A stretch of DNA of 64,000 nucleotides. It comes from Polaribacter aestuariivivens. Its GTDB lineage: Bacteria > Bacteroidota > Bacteroidia > Flavobacteriales > Flavobacteriaceae. Position 1 is the first letter of the stretch. Each line of letters starts with the position of its first letter. Positions 29,431 to 39,350 of the stretch are shown in pieces. The translations under genes and the position numbers were made by a program. A model generated the notes under the pieces. The model had not been told where the DNA came from, ran no database searches, and worked only from the letters and a program-made list of their open reading frames with translations. The stretch is taken from assembly GCF_005885675.1 (NCBI RefSeq), contig NZ_VANR01000005.1, positions 300,129-364,128 on the forward strand, written 5' to 3'.

Positions 29431-29627
29431 TATTAATTCAAATTCAAAAGAACAGAAAGTTTACAACGTTTTCTGCGTTACAAAATTAGTTTCTTTTTAC
29501 GTGTTCAAAAATTATTGAAGATTAAGAAATGCTTTTCTGAATGTTAATAAATTGTTTTTAGTTTTAAAAAAAGGTTGACGCCAACTATTGTTTTGACGCC
29601 AACCAAATAATCAACCAAAAATTAGTT

Positions 29628-30389
29628 TTATAAAAACGCTACTTTACCTGTAGCCATATTATATACAGCTGCTACTATTTTAATTTTTCCTTCATCTTCT
29701 AATTGTGCCATTTTAGGAGATGCTTTACGAATATCTTCTACTGTAATTTTTGCATTTTTATGAATTACGTTGGTAAGAAATTCTTCATTTTTAGATGAAA
29801 TTTCTCCATTTTTTTCTGTTGCATTTACAGAAGGTTGAATTTCATTTAAAAGGTTTTGTAATGCTCCCATTTCCATAGAAGCTGCATCTGTTTTGTCAAT
29901 TGCATGTTTAACTGCTCCACAAGCTGTGTGTCCCATAACAATTACTACTTTAGATCCTGCAACTGCTGTTGCAAATTCCATAGAACCAACTATGTCTGCA
30001 TTTTCTATATTTCCTGCTACTCTTGCAACAAAAATATCTCCAATACCTAAGTCGAATACGTCTTCTACAGGTACTCTACTATCTACACAAGAAAGTACAA
30101 TTGCTTTTGGATATTGCCCAATCATAGCTTCTCTTCTTTGTGAAGAATGATCTCTTTGTGTTAAGTTATTACTTACAAAATTTTCATTTCCTTTTTTAAG
30201 TCTTCCAATGATTTCATCAGGACTCATATTTGCTTGTTCTTCTGCGCTTAAAATACTTTTAATTGGTGTTTGTTGTACTGTTACTGTGTCTACTATTACT
30301 TTTTCTGTTGCTGTTTTTTTCTCGTTATTACACGACATTACCGTTAATGATAAAATAAAAACCCCTAAATACTTTACTAAATTGTTCAT
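29628..30389 (-). CDS. Beta-type carbonic anhydrase, lipoprotein
   Basis: The 253-residue enzyme has a lipoprotein signal with Cys20 (TVMSC), so it is anchored outside the cytoplasm. Zinc-site motifs of beta carbonic anhydrases are intact: SCVDSRVPVED and MGHTACGAVKHA. It hydrates CO2 to bicarbonate. Periplasmic or outer-membrane beta enzymes are less common than cytoplasmic ones but occur in Bacteroidota. It is followed in the transcription direction by hflX and preceded by a DUF2490 gene. Confidence 0.9.
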   Translation of the reverse strand: MNNLVKYLGVFILSLTVMSCNNEKKTATEKVIVDTVTVQQTPIKSILSAEEQANMSPDEIIGRLKKGNENFVSNNLTQRDHSSQRREAMIGQYPKAIVLSCVDSRVPVEDVFDLGIGDIFVARVAGNIENADIVGSMEFATAVAGSKVVIVMGHTACGAVKHAIDKTDAASMEMGALQNLLNEIQPSVNATEKNGEISSKNEEFLTNVIHKNAKITVEDIRKASPKMAQLEDEGKIKIVAAVYNMATGKVAFL

Positions 30390-30425
30390 AAGATAATTGT
30401 TTAAAATTGATGTTAATGTTTATTG

Positions 30426-31115
30426 TTAAAAATTGTGGTGCAAACTAAATTGCAGTTGTGGTTTACTCCAATTATCTGTGGTTTGACTCATCCACCCTAA
30501 TTGAAATCTTACTTTTGTGTTTAAAACATATCCTAAACCTAAATATGTTCTATTTCTGTCAAATAATTCTACGTTTCTATTATTTCCTATATTTCTTTCT
30601 CCGTTTATAAAAAGCTCATTATAAAATGCTCCGTAAATAGTTTTCGGACTTAAATCTTTATTATTAAATGGTACATTTATAAATAAATTATAGCGATACC
30701 TTGTTCTAAAATCTTGCCCTTCTACAAAACGTTGCTCGTATCTAAAACGATGTGTTATTAAAAAACGACTCCCAATTTTTTGCGGAATTAAAGCCTCTTG
30801 ATAAATTCTGTTTTCATTAGAGGTGTCATCTGAATCTCCAAACTGACCTGAGGTTATGTTTGCAAAACCTGCTGTAAACAATACTCCAGCGTTTTTTGGT
30901 TTGTAGGTGATTCCAGAACGCAATAAAAGTTGCTCTTTATCACCTAAAAATTGCCAATCTCTGTATTGAAAATCTCCTTGAATTCCCCATTGAGAATCTT
31001 TAAATTGATGATTAAAAAAATACATATACCATGCTCCAGTTTGATTCTCATCTACCTGAGAATATGCAGAATTATGCATTATAAAAACTAAAAAAATAAA
31101 TACTAATTTTCTCAT
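30426..31115 (-). CDS. DUF2490 family outer membrane protein
   Basis: The 229-residue protein has a signal peptide (about 1-19) and beta-strand-rich sequence matching DUF2490: GAWYMYFFNHQFKDSQWGIQ, HRFRYEQRF and a C-terminal SLHHNF end with terminal Phe. It is probably a small outer-membrane barrel. It is separated from the carbonic anhydrase gene downstream by 36 bases, so both may be co-transcribed. Confidence 0.82.
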   Translation of the reverse strand: MRKLVFIFLVFIMHNSAYSQVDENQTGAWYMYFFNHQFKDSQWGIQGDFQYRDWQFLGDKEQLLLRSGITYKPKNAGVLFTAGFANITSGQFGDSDDTSNENRIYQEALIPQKIGSRFLITHRFRYEQRFVEGQDFRTRYRYNLFINVPFNNKDLSPKTIYGAFYNELFINGERNIGNNRNVELFDRNRTYLGLGYVLNTKVRFQLGWMSQTTDNWSKPQLQFSLHHNF

Positions 31116-31354
31116 TATGTTAAAATTTTAAACAAATATAAAAGTATTACTATTAATTTAAAAAGTTTTACTTTACATTAACAAATGTTTAACATTTATT
31201 GAAAAAGATTAAACAAAATAGCATTGAGATTCAAGTACTTATAAAAAGGTATTTTCTTTTATTTAAATTTAAAAACACGATTTTATAATTAAGTTAAGTT
31301 TGTTTGCTACATTTATAGGGTTGCTATTTTAACACAACAATATAAATTAAATAT

Positions 31355-32329
31355 ATGTTTCCATCAATTTCATCTAGAAAACAAAGTGAAAAAATTACAA
31401 CAATCGCATTTTATAATGTGGAAAATCTTTTTGATACTATTAACGACCCTAAAACTTTAGATGATGATTATACTGTTGATGGAAAACATAAATGGACGAA
31501 AAAACGTTACAGCATAAAGCTTAAAAAGTTAGGTTCTGTAATTTCTCAATTAGGATTAAATCGTTCTAAACATCCTCCAGCAATTGTTGGTTTGGTTGAA
31601 GTAGAAAATGCAAAAGTTGTACATGATTTGGTAAATTCTTCCTATTTAAAAAAATATCATTACGACTTTGTACATCATGATTCTCCTGACGAACGTGGAA
31701 TTGATGTGGCTTTATTATACAACAAAAAACATTTTGAAGTTTTAGGTTCTGAAACTTTTGCATTAAAAATAGAAAACGAACCAGGAGTGAGAGATTATAC
31801 AAGAGATGTTTTAAAAATAACTGGAAATTTGCACGGAGAATTAGTGTATATTTTGGTAAATCATTGGCCTTCTAGAAGAGATGGAGCAGAAACTACTGAA
31901 TATAAAAGAATAAAAGCTGCTGAACTAAATAGAACTATTATTGATGAAATTAGAGCGCAAAGTTTTGATGCTAAAATAATTATTATGGGTGATTTTAATG
32001 ATGATCCAGCCAGTGTAAGTATACAAACTTTAGCTTCTGATGATTTTATAAATCCGATGGAAAATTTATTAAACCCTCAAAAAACAGGAAGTACTAGTTA
32101 TAATAAAAAGTGGAATTTATTCGACCAAATTTTATTTTCTAAGAACTTTTTAGAAAAGAAAAAGGACAAATTGTATTTTAAACATGCAGAAGTTTTTAAT
32201 AAAAAATGGCTAAAAGTATTTAAAGGAAAATTAAAAGGAAGTCCGTTTAGAACTTATATTGGGCCTTGGTATCAAGGTGGTTTTTCGGATCATTTTCCTG
32301 TGTATGCTTTTTTGAAAAAGGAAGATTAA
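31355..32329 (+). CDS. Endonuclease/exonuclease/phosphatase family protein
   Basis: The 324-residue protein of the EEP fold has FYNVENLFDT near the N-terminus, GLVEVEN, VNHWPSRRDG, MGDFNDDP and the terminal SDHFPVYA motif with the catalytic His. No signal peptide is evident from the ATG used. The substrate (DNA, phosphoinositide or other phosphodiester) cannot be told. Its stop overlaps the end of the convergent 79-aa gene by 4 bases. Confidence 0.85.
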   Translation: MFPSISSRKQSEKITTIAFYNVENLFDTINDPKTLDDDYTVDGKHKWTKKRYSIKLKKLGSVISQLGLNRSKHPPAIVGLVEVENAKVVHDLVNSSYLKKYHYDFVHHDSPDERGIDVALLYNKKHFEVLGSETFALKIENEPGVRDYTRDVLKITGNLHGELVYILVNHWPSRRDGAETTEYKRIKAAELNRTIIDEIRAQSFDAKIIIMGDFNDDPASVSIQTLASDDFINPMENLLNPQKTGSTSYNKKWNLFDQILFSKNFLEKKKDKLYFKHAEVFNKKWLKVFKGKLKGSPFRTYIGPWYQGGFSDHFPVYAFLKKED

Positions 32330-32565
32330 CTTTTTCCTTGTTGCTTAAAAGCGTTTCTTAATTTATCATCATTAATAATATACTTTTTGTATTTACCATC
32401 TCTATACCTAAAATAGATAAAAATGGGCATAAATATAAAAGACAAATACAAAACGCATAAACCCATCACTATTTTTGCTTTTTCATGATCTGTATTTAAC
32501 AAATAAGCTCCAATTGAAACCCAAACTAAAAAAACGATAAAAAGTATTTTTAATAAAATCTTCAT
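32326..32565 (-). CDS. Small two-helix membrane protein
   Basis: The 79-residue protein has two predicted membrane helices (about 4-24 and 32-53), then a basic cytoplasmic tail (FRYRDGKYKKYIINDDKLR). No named family is recognised. It is convergent with the EEP gene and lies alone. Confidence 0.6.
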   Translation of the reverse strand: MKILLKILFIVFLVWVSIGAYLLNTDHEKAKIVMGLCVLYLSFIFMPIFIYFRYRDGKYKKYIINDDKLRNAFKQQGKS

Positions 32566-32613
32566 ACTGCAAAACTACAAAAAGTCTATCTTTATTTTTT
32601 AATAATTAGTAAT

Positions 32614-32690
32614 TATGTCAGGTTAAGCGTAGTCAAAACCTAATTATTTTCAAAATTATAAATCTTTCGACTTCGTTCGAGAAAACAAAA
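32614..32690. repeat. Intergenic 'TCGACT/TTCGTTCGAG' motif region
   Basis: The gap before the GDPD gene contains TGTCAGGTTAAGCGTAGTC and CTTTCGACTTCGTTCGAG. Related words lie at 7916-7950 (TTTCGACTGCGCTCAATA) and 10093-10118 (TCAACTGCGCTCGAAGT). They look like degraded copies of one intergenic repeat. Confidence 0.4.
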
Positions 32691-32700
32691 AATTTTATAA

Positions 32701-33681
32701 ATGAAATCAATTTTATTAATTTTGATAGGTTTGCTATTCATTTCTTGTCATGAAACTAAAAAACAATCTGCAATGAATAAAAAAGTAGTAATTGCTCACA
32801 GAGGCGCTTCTGGCTATTTACCTGAACATACCATGGAAGCTAAAGCCATGGCTTATGCTATGAATCCAGATTTTATAGAGCAAGATTTAGTATTGAGTAA
32901 AGATGATGTTCCTATGGTAATTCACGATATTTATTTAGATGATGTTACCAATGTTGCCACAAAATTTCCTGATAGAAAAAGAACAGATAACAGATATTAT
33001 GTGATTGATTTTACTTTTGAAGAATTGCAAACTTTAGCAGTTTCTGAACGTTTTAATCCAAAAACTGGCGAGCAATTTTACAAAAACCGATTTCCAAAAG
33101 GGAAAGGAAATTTCAAACTGCATTCTTTACAGCAAGAAATAGAAATGATACAAGGTTTAAATAAAGCTACTGGAAAAAATATTGGCGTTTATCCAGAAAT
33201 TAAAGAACCTGAATTTCACAAAAAAGAAGGAAAAGATTTAACTGAAATTGTTTTAAATATACTTGCGAATTATGGTTACAAAACCAAAAAAGATAATTGT
33301 ATTTTACAATGTTTTGATGCCAAAGAACTGAAGAGAATTCGCCAAGAATTAAAATCTGATTTATTTTTAGTGCAACTAATGGAATTTCCGGAAGAAGCTA
33401 AAAACTTACACCATTTTACAACTTATGCAGATGGAATTGGACCTTGGTACAAACAAATTTTAGATAAAAAAGTAAATGATGAATGGAAATTTACGCCTTT
33501 GGTTTCAGATGCGCATGAATTGGGTTTAAAAGTGCATCCTTATACGTTTAGAGCAGACCAATTAGATGAATTTTCTACGTTTGAAGAAATGATGCAAACC
33601 TTATTAATAGACGCTAACGTAGATGGTGCTTTTACAGATTTTCCAGATTTGGTAGTAAGCTTTGTGAACTTATACAATTAA
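32701..33681 (+). CDS. Glycerophosphodiester phosphodiesterase, lipoprotein
   Basis: The 326-residue GlpQ-type enzyme has lipobox FISC (Cys16). The catalytic motif IAHRGASGYLPEHTMEA (His33, Arg34) is followed by EQDLVLSKDDVPMVIHD. It hydrolyses glycerophosphodiesters to glycerol 3-phosphate and an alcohol. Length and motif order match periplasmic GlpQ. Confidence 0.92.
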   Translation: MKSILLILIGLLFISCHETKKQSAMNKKVVIAHRGASGYLPEHTMEAKAMAYAMNPDFIEQDLVLSKDDVPMVIHDIYLDDVTNVATKFPDRKRTDNRYYVIDFTFEELQTLAVSERFNPKTGEQFYKNRFPKGKGNFKLHSLQQEIEMIQGLNKATGKNIGVYPEIKEPEFHKKEGKDLTEIVLNILANYGYKTKKDNCILQCFDAKELKRIRQELKSDLFLVQLMEFPEEAKNLHHFTTYADGIGPWYKQILDKKVNDEWKFTPLVSDAHELGLKVHPYTFRADQLDEFSTFEEMMQTLLIDANVDGAFTDFPDLVVSFVNLYN

Positions 33682-35453
33682 GAAGTCACCTCAATTAACT
33701 TATTTCTATAAGCAGTTAATAATTTCGATTTTGATATGAAACCAACATATTTTTCATTTTTAACTACTGGTAAATTCCAAGCATTGCTTTCTTTAAATTT
33801 TTGCATTACTTTTTCCACAGTATCATTATAAAAAATAATTTCTGGAGCAGATTTCATAAAATTAGAAACAGTTGTAACTTCATACTGACTTTGATCAAAC
33901 ATCATTGGCCTGATATCATCTAACAAAACAATTCCTAAAAAACGTTTTTCTTCATCTAAAACAGGGAAAATATTTCTTTTTGATTTTGCTACTGACTTTT
34001 TTAGCATTTCACCAAACGTCATTTCTGGAGTAATGGGTTTAAAATTAGTTTCAATTAACTTGTCAATACGCATCATCATTAACACATTTTTATCTTTGTT
34101 ATGCGTTATCAATTCGCCTCTTTTTGCCAATTCTACTGTGTAAATTGAGTTTGATATAAAGTATTTTGTAAAGGCAAAACTTATGGCTGCCACTAACATT
34201 AAAGGAACAAACAACTCATAACCTCCAGTAATTTCTGCAATTAAGAAAATTGCAGTTAATGGTGCATGTAAAACTCCTGCCATTAAACCTGTCATACCAA
34301 TTAACGTAAAATTAGATTCAGAAACCGAAAAACCCAATTGATTTATAATTTTGGCTATTGCATTTCCTAAAGCAGAACCCATAAAAATTGTTGGTATAAA
34401 AATACCTCCAACTCCACCTGCAGCAAAGGTAGTTGTCATGGCAATCGCTTTAAAAATAGCAATGATTAATAACATAAAAACCACCATGTAAACGTTTTGC
34501 AAATCGATATTATAAGGAATATCTTTTAACGCTTGTGCAGTATCATCATTCAATAAATTATTAATTAGTCCATAACCTTCTCCATACAAAGGAGGAATTA
34601 AATACAACATAATTCCAATGGCAATTCCTCCAATAATCAGTTTTTTAAACGGACTTTTAAAACGTGCAAAAAAATGGGTAATTGCAAAATACATTTTAGA
34701 GAAATAAACTGAAGCTATTCCTGTAAAAAATGCTAAAATGATATAAAAAGGAATGTCTTCTACTTGAAAAACATCTACCAATTTAAAACCGAATAAAACA
34801 TCTGTTCCAACAAAAAAATAACTTGTAATTACTGCAGAAACCGAGGCTAATAATAACGGAACTAAAGAGGCAAAAGCCAAATCTAAACTAAAGATTTCCA
34901 CAGCAAAAATAATGGCTGCAATTGGGGCTTGAAACATAGATGACATTGCTCCAGCAGTTGCACAACCCACTAATAACATTCGGGTTTTTGCATTCATATG
35001 AAACAATTGTGCAACATTAGAACCCAAAGCTGCTCCTGTACTAACTGCAGGACCTTGCAAACCTGCAGAACCTCCAAAACCAACAGTTAATGGAGCAGTA
35101 ATTAAGGAAGCAAACATTTTGTAACGTTCTATAATTCCGTTTCTTTTAGAAATGGAATGTAAAGTGGTTGAAATTCCATGTCCTATTTCTTTTTTAATGA
35201 TAAATTTCTTAATTGAATACACTAAAAATAAGCCGATTATAGGAAAGATAAAATAAAGCGAAAAATGATACTCTTTAATGAATTTACCTTCTAATAGTTC
35301 TTCAATTAAAAAAGTAAAATCTTTTAAAATAAAAGTTCCTAAACCTGCTAAAAACCCAACTAAAACACTTAAAATATATACAAATTGTCTTTCAGAAATA
35401 TATTTATATCTCCAAATTAAAACATTTTTAAGTATTTTATATTTTGTTGGCAT
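33678..35453 (-). CDS. ClC-type chloride channel/transporter with CBS domains
   Basis: The 591-residue protein has a ClC membrane domain (about 1-425) and a pair of CBS domains (about 445-585). The usual GREGP-type selectivity motif, with its gating glutamate, reads GLQGP here (Gln133 in GFGGSAGLQGP). The later GGVGGIFIPTIFMG motif is normal. A neutral residue at the gate favours passive channel behaviour over proton-coupled exchange, but this is inference. It follows the LolA-like gene (35454-36161) immediately. Confidence 0.9.
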   Translation of the reverse strand: MPTKYKILKNVLIWRYKYISERQFVYILSVLVGFLAGLGTFILKDFTFLIEELLEGKFIKEYHFSLYFIFPIIGLFLVYSIKKFIIKKEIGHGISTTLHSISKRNGIIERYKMFASLITAPLTVGFGGSAGLQGPAVSTGAALGSNVAQLFHMNAKTRMLLVGCATAGAMSSMFQAPIAAIIFAVEIFSLDLAFASLVPLLLASVSAVITSYFFVGTDVLFGFKLVDVFQVEDIPFYIILAFFTGIASVYFSKMYFAITHFFARFKSPFKKLIIGGIAIGIMLYLIPPLYGEGYGLINNLLNDDTAQALKDIPYNIDLQNVYMVVFMLLIIAIFKAIAMTTTFAAGGVGGIFIPTIFMGSALGNAIAKIINQLGFSVSESNFTLIGMTGLMAGVLHAPLTAIFLIAEITGGYELFVPLMLVAAISFAFTKYFISNSIYTVELAKRGELITHNKDKNVLMMMRIDKLIETNFKPITPEMTFGEMLKKSVAKSKRNIFPVLDEEKRFLGIVLLDDIRPMMFDQSQYEVTTVSNFMKSAPEIIFYNDTVEKVMQKFKESNAWNLPVVKNEKYVGFISKSKLLTAYRNKLIEVTS

Positions 35454-36161
35454 TTATTTTTTTGTTGATAAAATATCCGTACCTAAATAACCATTATCTT
35501 TATTATAATACCAAGCTCTGTTTTTAGGCATTTTTATACCATTAATAGTTTCTAAACCAGATAATAAAATATATTCTCCGCTATTTTTTGCTTCTTTAAA
35601 AAATTGATAAACTTCCATTGCATAAGTCTCTGGATTGAAATAAAAGTACCAAGTATCTTTTCCAACTTCTTTGGAATAGGTAGCTTTTAGTACTAAATAT
35701 TCTTTTCCTTTAAACGTTTTTCTTTCTACTTTTTCATCAATAATAGTTCCTTTATCTTTCAACTTCATTGGCAAACCATACAAATAGGTATAATAGTTTT
35801 TATACAAATTTGCGCGTTCGCAACTTAAACCATGTTTCTTTTTTAATATTTCAGACGGATTTGTATTGCCATTAATTGCCATACTACAATCTCCCTTATG
35901 AATTGCATATTCTGTTACGATTGTATCTTTTACAGCTTTTACTAAAAAATATTGTTCTGGTAAATTAATTCGGATTCTACTTTTTCTTGGAGAACTATTT
36001 GGTATTTCCATCGTTACAAAAAGTTCACCTTTAAAGGTTTCCCAATTTCCATTTGGATCGTGAAATGTAATTGCTTTTTCTAATAATTGTTTTCCTGTTA
36101 ATTCTTGTGAAAATGAAATTATAGTTGCAAAAAGGATGGTAAGTGTTAGTAGTTTTTTCAT
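35454..36161 (-). CDS. Secreted LolA-like/DUF6503-type protein
   Basis: The 235-residue protein has a signal peptide (about 1-19, ISFSQ). Its single domain contains GKQLLEKAITFHDPNGNWETFKG and a later WYFYFNPETYAMEVYQF, which resembles outer-membrane lipoprotein-sorting-like (LolA fold) proteins of Bacteroidota. I think of it as DUF6503 but cannot confirm. It abuts the ClC gene with no gap. Confidence 0.65.
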   Translation of the reverse strand: MKKLLTLTILFATIISFSQELTGKQLLEKAITFHDPNGNWETFKGELFVTMEIPNSSPRKSRIRINLPEQYFLVKAVKDTIVTEYAIHKGDCSMAINGNTNPSEILKKKHGLSCERANLYKNYYTYLYGLPMKLKDKGTIIDEKVERKTFKGKEYLVLKATYSKEVGKDTWYFYFNPETYAMEVYQFFKEAKNSGEYILLSGLETINGIKMPKNRAWYYNKDNGYLGTDILSTKK

Positions 36162-36186
36162 AATTTAAAAGTAGTAAAATTCTAAC

Positions 36187-36222
36187 AAAAAAAACCTCAA
36201 AGGATTTGATAACCTTTGAGGT
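36187..36222 (-). terminator. Terminator after aspS
   Basis: The stem ACCTCAAAGG/CCTTTGAGGT has eight T on the minus strand, just after the aspS stop. Confidence 0.75.
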
Positions 36223-36244
36223 CTAAATATTTACAAAATATATT

Positions 36245-38008
36245 TTATTCTTGAATATCTAACTTCAAGTTTAATTCTTTCAATTGCTCATCATCAATAA
36301 AAGCAGGCGCATCAATCATAACATCTCTTCCTGAATTATTTTTTGGAAACGCAATAAAATCACGAATGGTTTCTTGTCCGCCTAAAATAGCAACCAATCT
36401 ATCCAAACCAAATGCCAAACCTCCATGAGGTGGAGCACCATACTCAAAAGCATCCATTAAAAAACCAAATTGTGCTTTTGCATCTTTTTCAGAAAAACCT
36501 AAATGTTTTAACATGGTAGCTTGTGTTGCTTTATCATGAATTCTTATAGAACCTCCTCCAATTTCATTTCCATTCAATACCAAGTCATAAGCATTTGCTT
36601 TTACTGCTCCAGGATCTGTATCTAACAATTCTATTTGCCTAGGTTTTGGTGATGTGAATGGATGGTGCATTGCATGATAATGCCCAGTTTCTTCATCTAG
36701 TTCCAATAAAGGAAAATCTATTACCCAAAGTGGCGCAAACACTTTTGGATCTCTCAATCCTAAACGCTCTGCTAATTCCATACGTAAAGCAGATAATTGT
36801 GCTCTTACTTTGTTTGTTTCACCAGACAAAATACAGATTAAATCTCCAGGTTTTGCACTTGTAGTTTCTGCCCATTTTGCTAAGTCTTCTTGGTCGTAAA
36901 ATTTATCTACCGAAGATTTGAATGTTCCATCTTCGTTTACGCGACAATATACCATTCCTAACGCGCCAACTTGTGGTCTACGAACCCAATCAATTAACTT
37001 ATCAATTTCTTTTCTTGTATAAGAATTTCCTCCAGGAACAGCAATTCCCACCACCAATTCAGCATTGTTAAAAACACCAAAATCTTTATGTTGTGCTACT
37101 GAATTTAACTCACCAAACTCCATTCCAAAACGAATATCTGGTTTATCATTTCCATACAAACGCATAGCATCATCATACAACATTCTTGGAAACTTCTCTA
37201 CTTCTACTCCATTTACTTCTTTTAATAAATGACGTGTCAATCCTTCAAAAATATTTAGAATATCTTCTTGCTCTACAAATGCCATTTCACAGTCAATTTG
37301 TGTAAATTCTGGCTGTCTGTCTGCACGTAAATCTTCATCTCTAAAACATTTTACAATCTGAAAATATTTATCCATTCCACCAACCATAAGCAACTGCTTA
37401 AAAGTTTGTGGAGATTGTGGCAGTGCATAAAACTGCCCTTCATTCATTCTCGAAGGAACCACAAAATCTCTTGCACCTTCTGGCGTAGATTTAATTAAAT
37501 AAGGAGTTTCAACTTCAATAAATTCTTGGTCAGACAAGTATTTACGAACTTCCATCGAAACTTTATGACGGAAAATTAAACTTTCTTTTACCGGATTTCT
37601 TCTAATATCCAAGTATCTGTATTTCATTCTTACATCTTCTCCACCATCAGTTTTGTCCTCAATCGTAAAAGGTGGAGTTACAGATTCGTTTAAAATTTCT
37701 AATTTAGAAACCAAAACTTCCACGTTTCCTGTAGGCATTTTACTGTTTTTTGACTCACGTTCAATCACCTTACCAGTTACCTGAATTACAAACTCTCTTC
37801 CCAGAGATTTTGCTTTCTCCATCATTTCTTTTGGTGTACGTTCTTCATCAAACATTAACTGTGTAATTCCATAACGATCGCGTAAATCTACCCAAATCAT
37901 AAAACCTTTATCGCGCGATTTTTGTACCCAACCAGCCAAGGTTACTTCTGTATTTATATGCGAATCTCTTAACTCGCCACAAGAATGACTTCTATACATT
38001 TCTTTCAA
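36245..38008 (-). CDS. aspS: Aspartyl-tRNA synthetase
   Basis: The 587-residue class II synthetase has the OB-fold anticodon-binding domain (about 1-105). The class II core follows, with [16 protein letters not shown] (motif 1 region) and [18 protein letters not shown] (motif 2). A GAD insertion and motif 3 [14 protein letters not shown] complete it. Length and domain order are bacterial type. Whether it is discriminating cannot be judged by eye. Confidence 0.95.
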   Translation of the reverse strand: MKEMYRSHSCGELRDSHINTEVTLAGWVQKSRDKGFMIWVDLRDRYGITQLMFDEERTPKEMMEKAKSLGREFVIQVTGKVIERESKNSKMPTGNVEVLVSKLEILNESVTPPFTIEDKTDGGEDVRMKYRYLDIRRNPVKESLIFRHKVSMEVRKYLSDQEFIEVETPYLIKSTPEGARDFVVPSRMNEGQFYALPQSPQTFKQLLMVGGMDKYFQIVKCFRDEDLRADRQPEFTQIDCEMAFVEQEDILNIFEGLTRHLLKEVNGVEVEKFPRMLYDDAMRLYGNDKPDIRFGMEFGELNSVAQHKDFGVFNNAELVVGIAVPGGNSYTRKEIDKLIDWVRRPQVGALGMVYCRVNEDGTFKSSVDKFYDQEDLAKWAETTSAKPGDLICILSGETNKVRAQLSALRMELAERLGLRDPKVFAPLWVIDFPLLELDEETGHYHAMHHPFTSPKPRQIELLDTDPGAVKANAYDLVLNGNEIGGGSIRIHDKATQATMLKHLGFSEKDAKAQFGFLMDAFEYGAPPHGGLAFGLDRLVAILGGQETIRDFIAFPKNNSGRDVMIDAPAFIDDEQLKELNLKLDIQE

Positions 38009-38057
38009 TAATTTAAGTTGCGAAATTAATCATTTTCCGTTAAATATTAATGTTTTG

Positions 38058-38150
38058 GGCGTTCATTTCTAAACAGAAATGCCCCGCTTTTCACACTCGC
38101 TTTTTTTAAACAAAAAAGAGCTCAAACAATTGCTTCAATCGGTAACGCAG
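38058..38150 (-). repeat. REP-like intergenic element, including dispersed repeat copy 2
   Basis: The segment opens with GGGCGTT and closes with AACGCAG, the ends of a REP-like element that is widespread in Flavobacteriaceae. Its inner part, 38094-38148, is the reverse complement of 7856-7914 (CACTCGC...AAAAAAGAGCTCAAACAATTGC...AACGC). It lies in the aspS-cupin gap. Confidence 0.65.
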
Positions 38151-38168
38151 AATCCGTCCAATTCTTTG

Positions 38169-38176
38169 TAAATTTG
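38169..38176 (+). promoter_or_regulatory. -7 box of the cupin gene, near-leaderless
   Basis: TAAATTTG (TANNTTTG) ends five bases before the cupin ATG, which predicts a leaderless or nearly leaderless mRNA. Confidence 0.4.
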
Positions 38177-38181
38177 TCTTT

Positions 38182-38541
38182 ATGAGTGTAATTAATATTC
38201 AAGAGAAATTTAAATTGTTTCAAGACTTATGGTCTCCAAAAAAAGTTGGGCAATTAAACGGACAACAAATATTATTAGCCAAATTAAAAGGAGAATTCGT
38301 TTTTCATAAACACGACAATGAAGACGAGTTATTTATGGTTATTAAAGGAACTTTAGATATCGAGTTTCGTGATAAAACAATAACCTTAAACGAAGGCGAG
38401 TTTTACATTGTACCTAAAGGAGTAGAACACAAACCTATTGCAAAAGAAGAAGTCCATATTGTATTATTTGAGCCTTTAAGTATAAAACATACAGGAGATA
38501 TTATTGCAGATATTACAGTTGAAGAATATGAATCTATTTAA
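38182..38541 (+). CDS. Cupin domain protein
   Basis: The 119-residue protein is a single small cupin barrel. Motif 1 is FVFHKHDNEDELFMVIKG and motif 2 is GEFYIVPKGVEHKPIA, which carry the metal-binding His/Glu pattern. The function is unknown; such stand-alone cupins range from sugar isomerases to sensors. It lies 72 bases upstream of rsmI. Confidence 0.85.
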   Translation: MSVINIQEKFKLFQDLWSPKKVGQLNGQQILLAKLKGEFVFHKHDNEDELFMVIKGTLDIEFRDKTITLNEGEFYIVPKGVEHKPIAKEEVHIVLFEPLSIKHTGDIIADITVEEYESI

Positions 38542-38612
38542 TTGGTTGATGGTTTTTAGTTTGTAGTATCGCAACAACTACCAAAAACCACCAACAAAAA
38601 ACCAAAAACCAA
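38541..38612. repeat. TTGGTTGATGG-type low-complexity inverted repeat
   Basis: TTGGTTGATGGTTTTTAG faces CAACAACTACCAAAAACCACC...AAAAACCAAAAACC. It resembles the clpP-clpX spacer at 9212-9282, so the two look like one degraded repeat family. Confidence 0.55.
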
Positions 38613-38613
38613 A

Positions 38614-39285
38614 ATGTCAAAATTATATATAGTTCCAACACCAATTGGTAATCTAGAAGACATTACTTTTAGAGCAATTCGTGTTTTAAAAGAAGTCGAT
38701 TTTATTTTAGCAGAAGACACACGCACAAGTGGAAAACTATTAAAACATTTTGAAATTGCTACACAAATGCATAGCCATCATATGCACAATGAGCATAAAT
38801 CTGTAAAAGGTGTTGTGCAAAGAATTCAGAATGGAGAAACTTGCGCTTTAATTTCTGATGCAGGAACTCCAGCAATTTCAGACCCTGGGTTTTTACTCAC
38901 TAGAGCTTGCGTAGAAAATAATATTGAAGTTGATTGCTTACCAGGAGCAACAGCTTTTGTACCAGCTTTGGTAAATTCTGGCTTACCTAATGACAAGTTT
39001 GTTTTTGAAGGTTTTTTACCTGTTAAAAAAGGAAGACAAACCCGTTTTCTGTTGTTAGCAGAAGAAACAAGAACGATGATTTTTTATGAATCTCCACACA
39101 AATTGGTGAAAACTTTAGGTCATTTTATCGAATATTTTGGATCAGAACGAAGAGTTTCAGTTTCTAGAGAACTTACCAAAATGTTTGAAGAAACCATTAG
39201 AGGAACAGCCACAGAAGTGCTGGCTCATTATACAGCAAAACCACCAAAAGGAGAAATTGTGGTAATTGTTGAAGGGAAGAAATGA
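38614..39285 (+). CDS. rsmI: 16S rRNA (cytidine1402-2'-O)-methyltransferase
   Basis: The 223-residue tetrapyrrole-methylase-fold enzyme has TPIGNLEDITFRAIRVL at the start. AEDTRTSGKLL and SDAGTPAISDPGFLL follow, which together define RsmI. It methylates C1402 of 16S rRNA with SAM. It is shorter than E. coli RsmI (286 aa), as is usual in Bacteroidota. Confidence 0.94.
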   Translation: MSKLYIVPTPIGNLEDITFRAIRVLKEVDFILAEDTRTSGKLLKHFEIATQMHSHHMHNEHKSVKGVVQRIQNGETCALISDAGTPAISDPGFLLTRACVENNIEVDCLPGATAFVPALVNSGLPNDKFVFEGFLPVKKGRQTRFLLLAEETRTMIFYESPHKLVKTLGHFIEYFGSERRVSVSRELTKMFEETIRGTATEVLAHYTAKPPKGEIVVIVEGKK

Positions 39286-39350
39286 TTAATGTAATAATTT
39301 ATCATTTTTAAAATGTAACAATTGTCTGTTTTAGAATAGTCGCTTACTTT

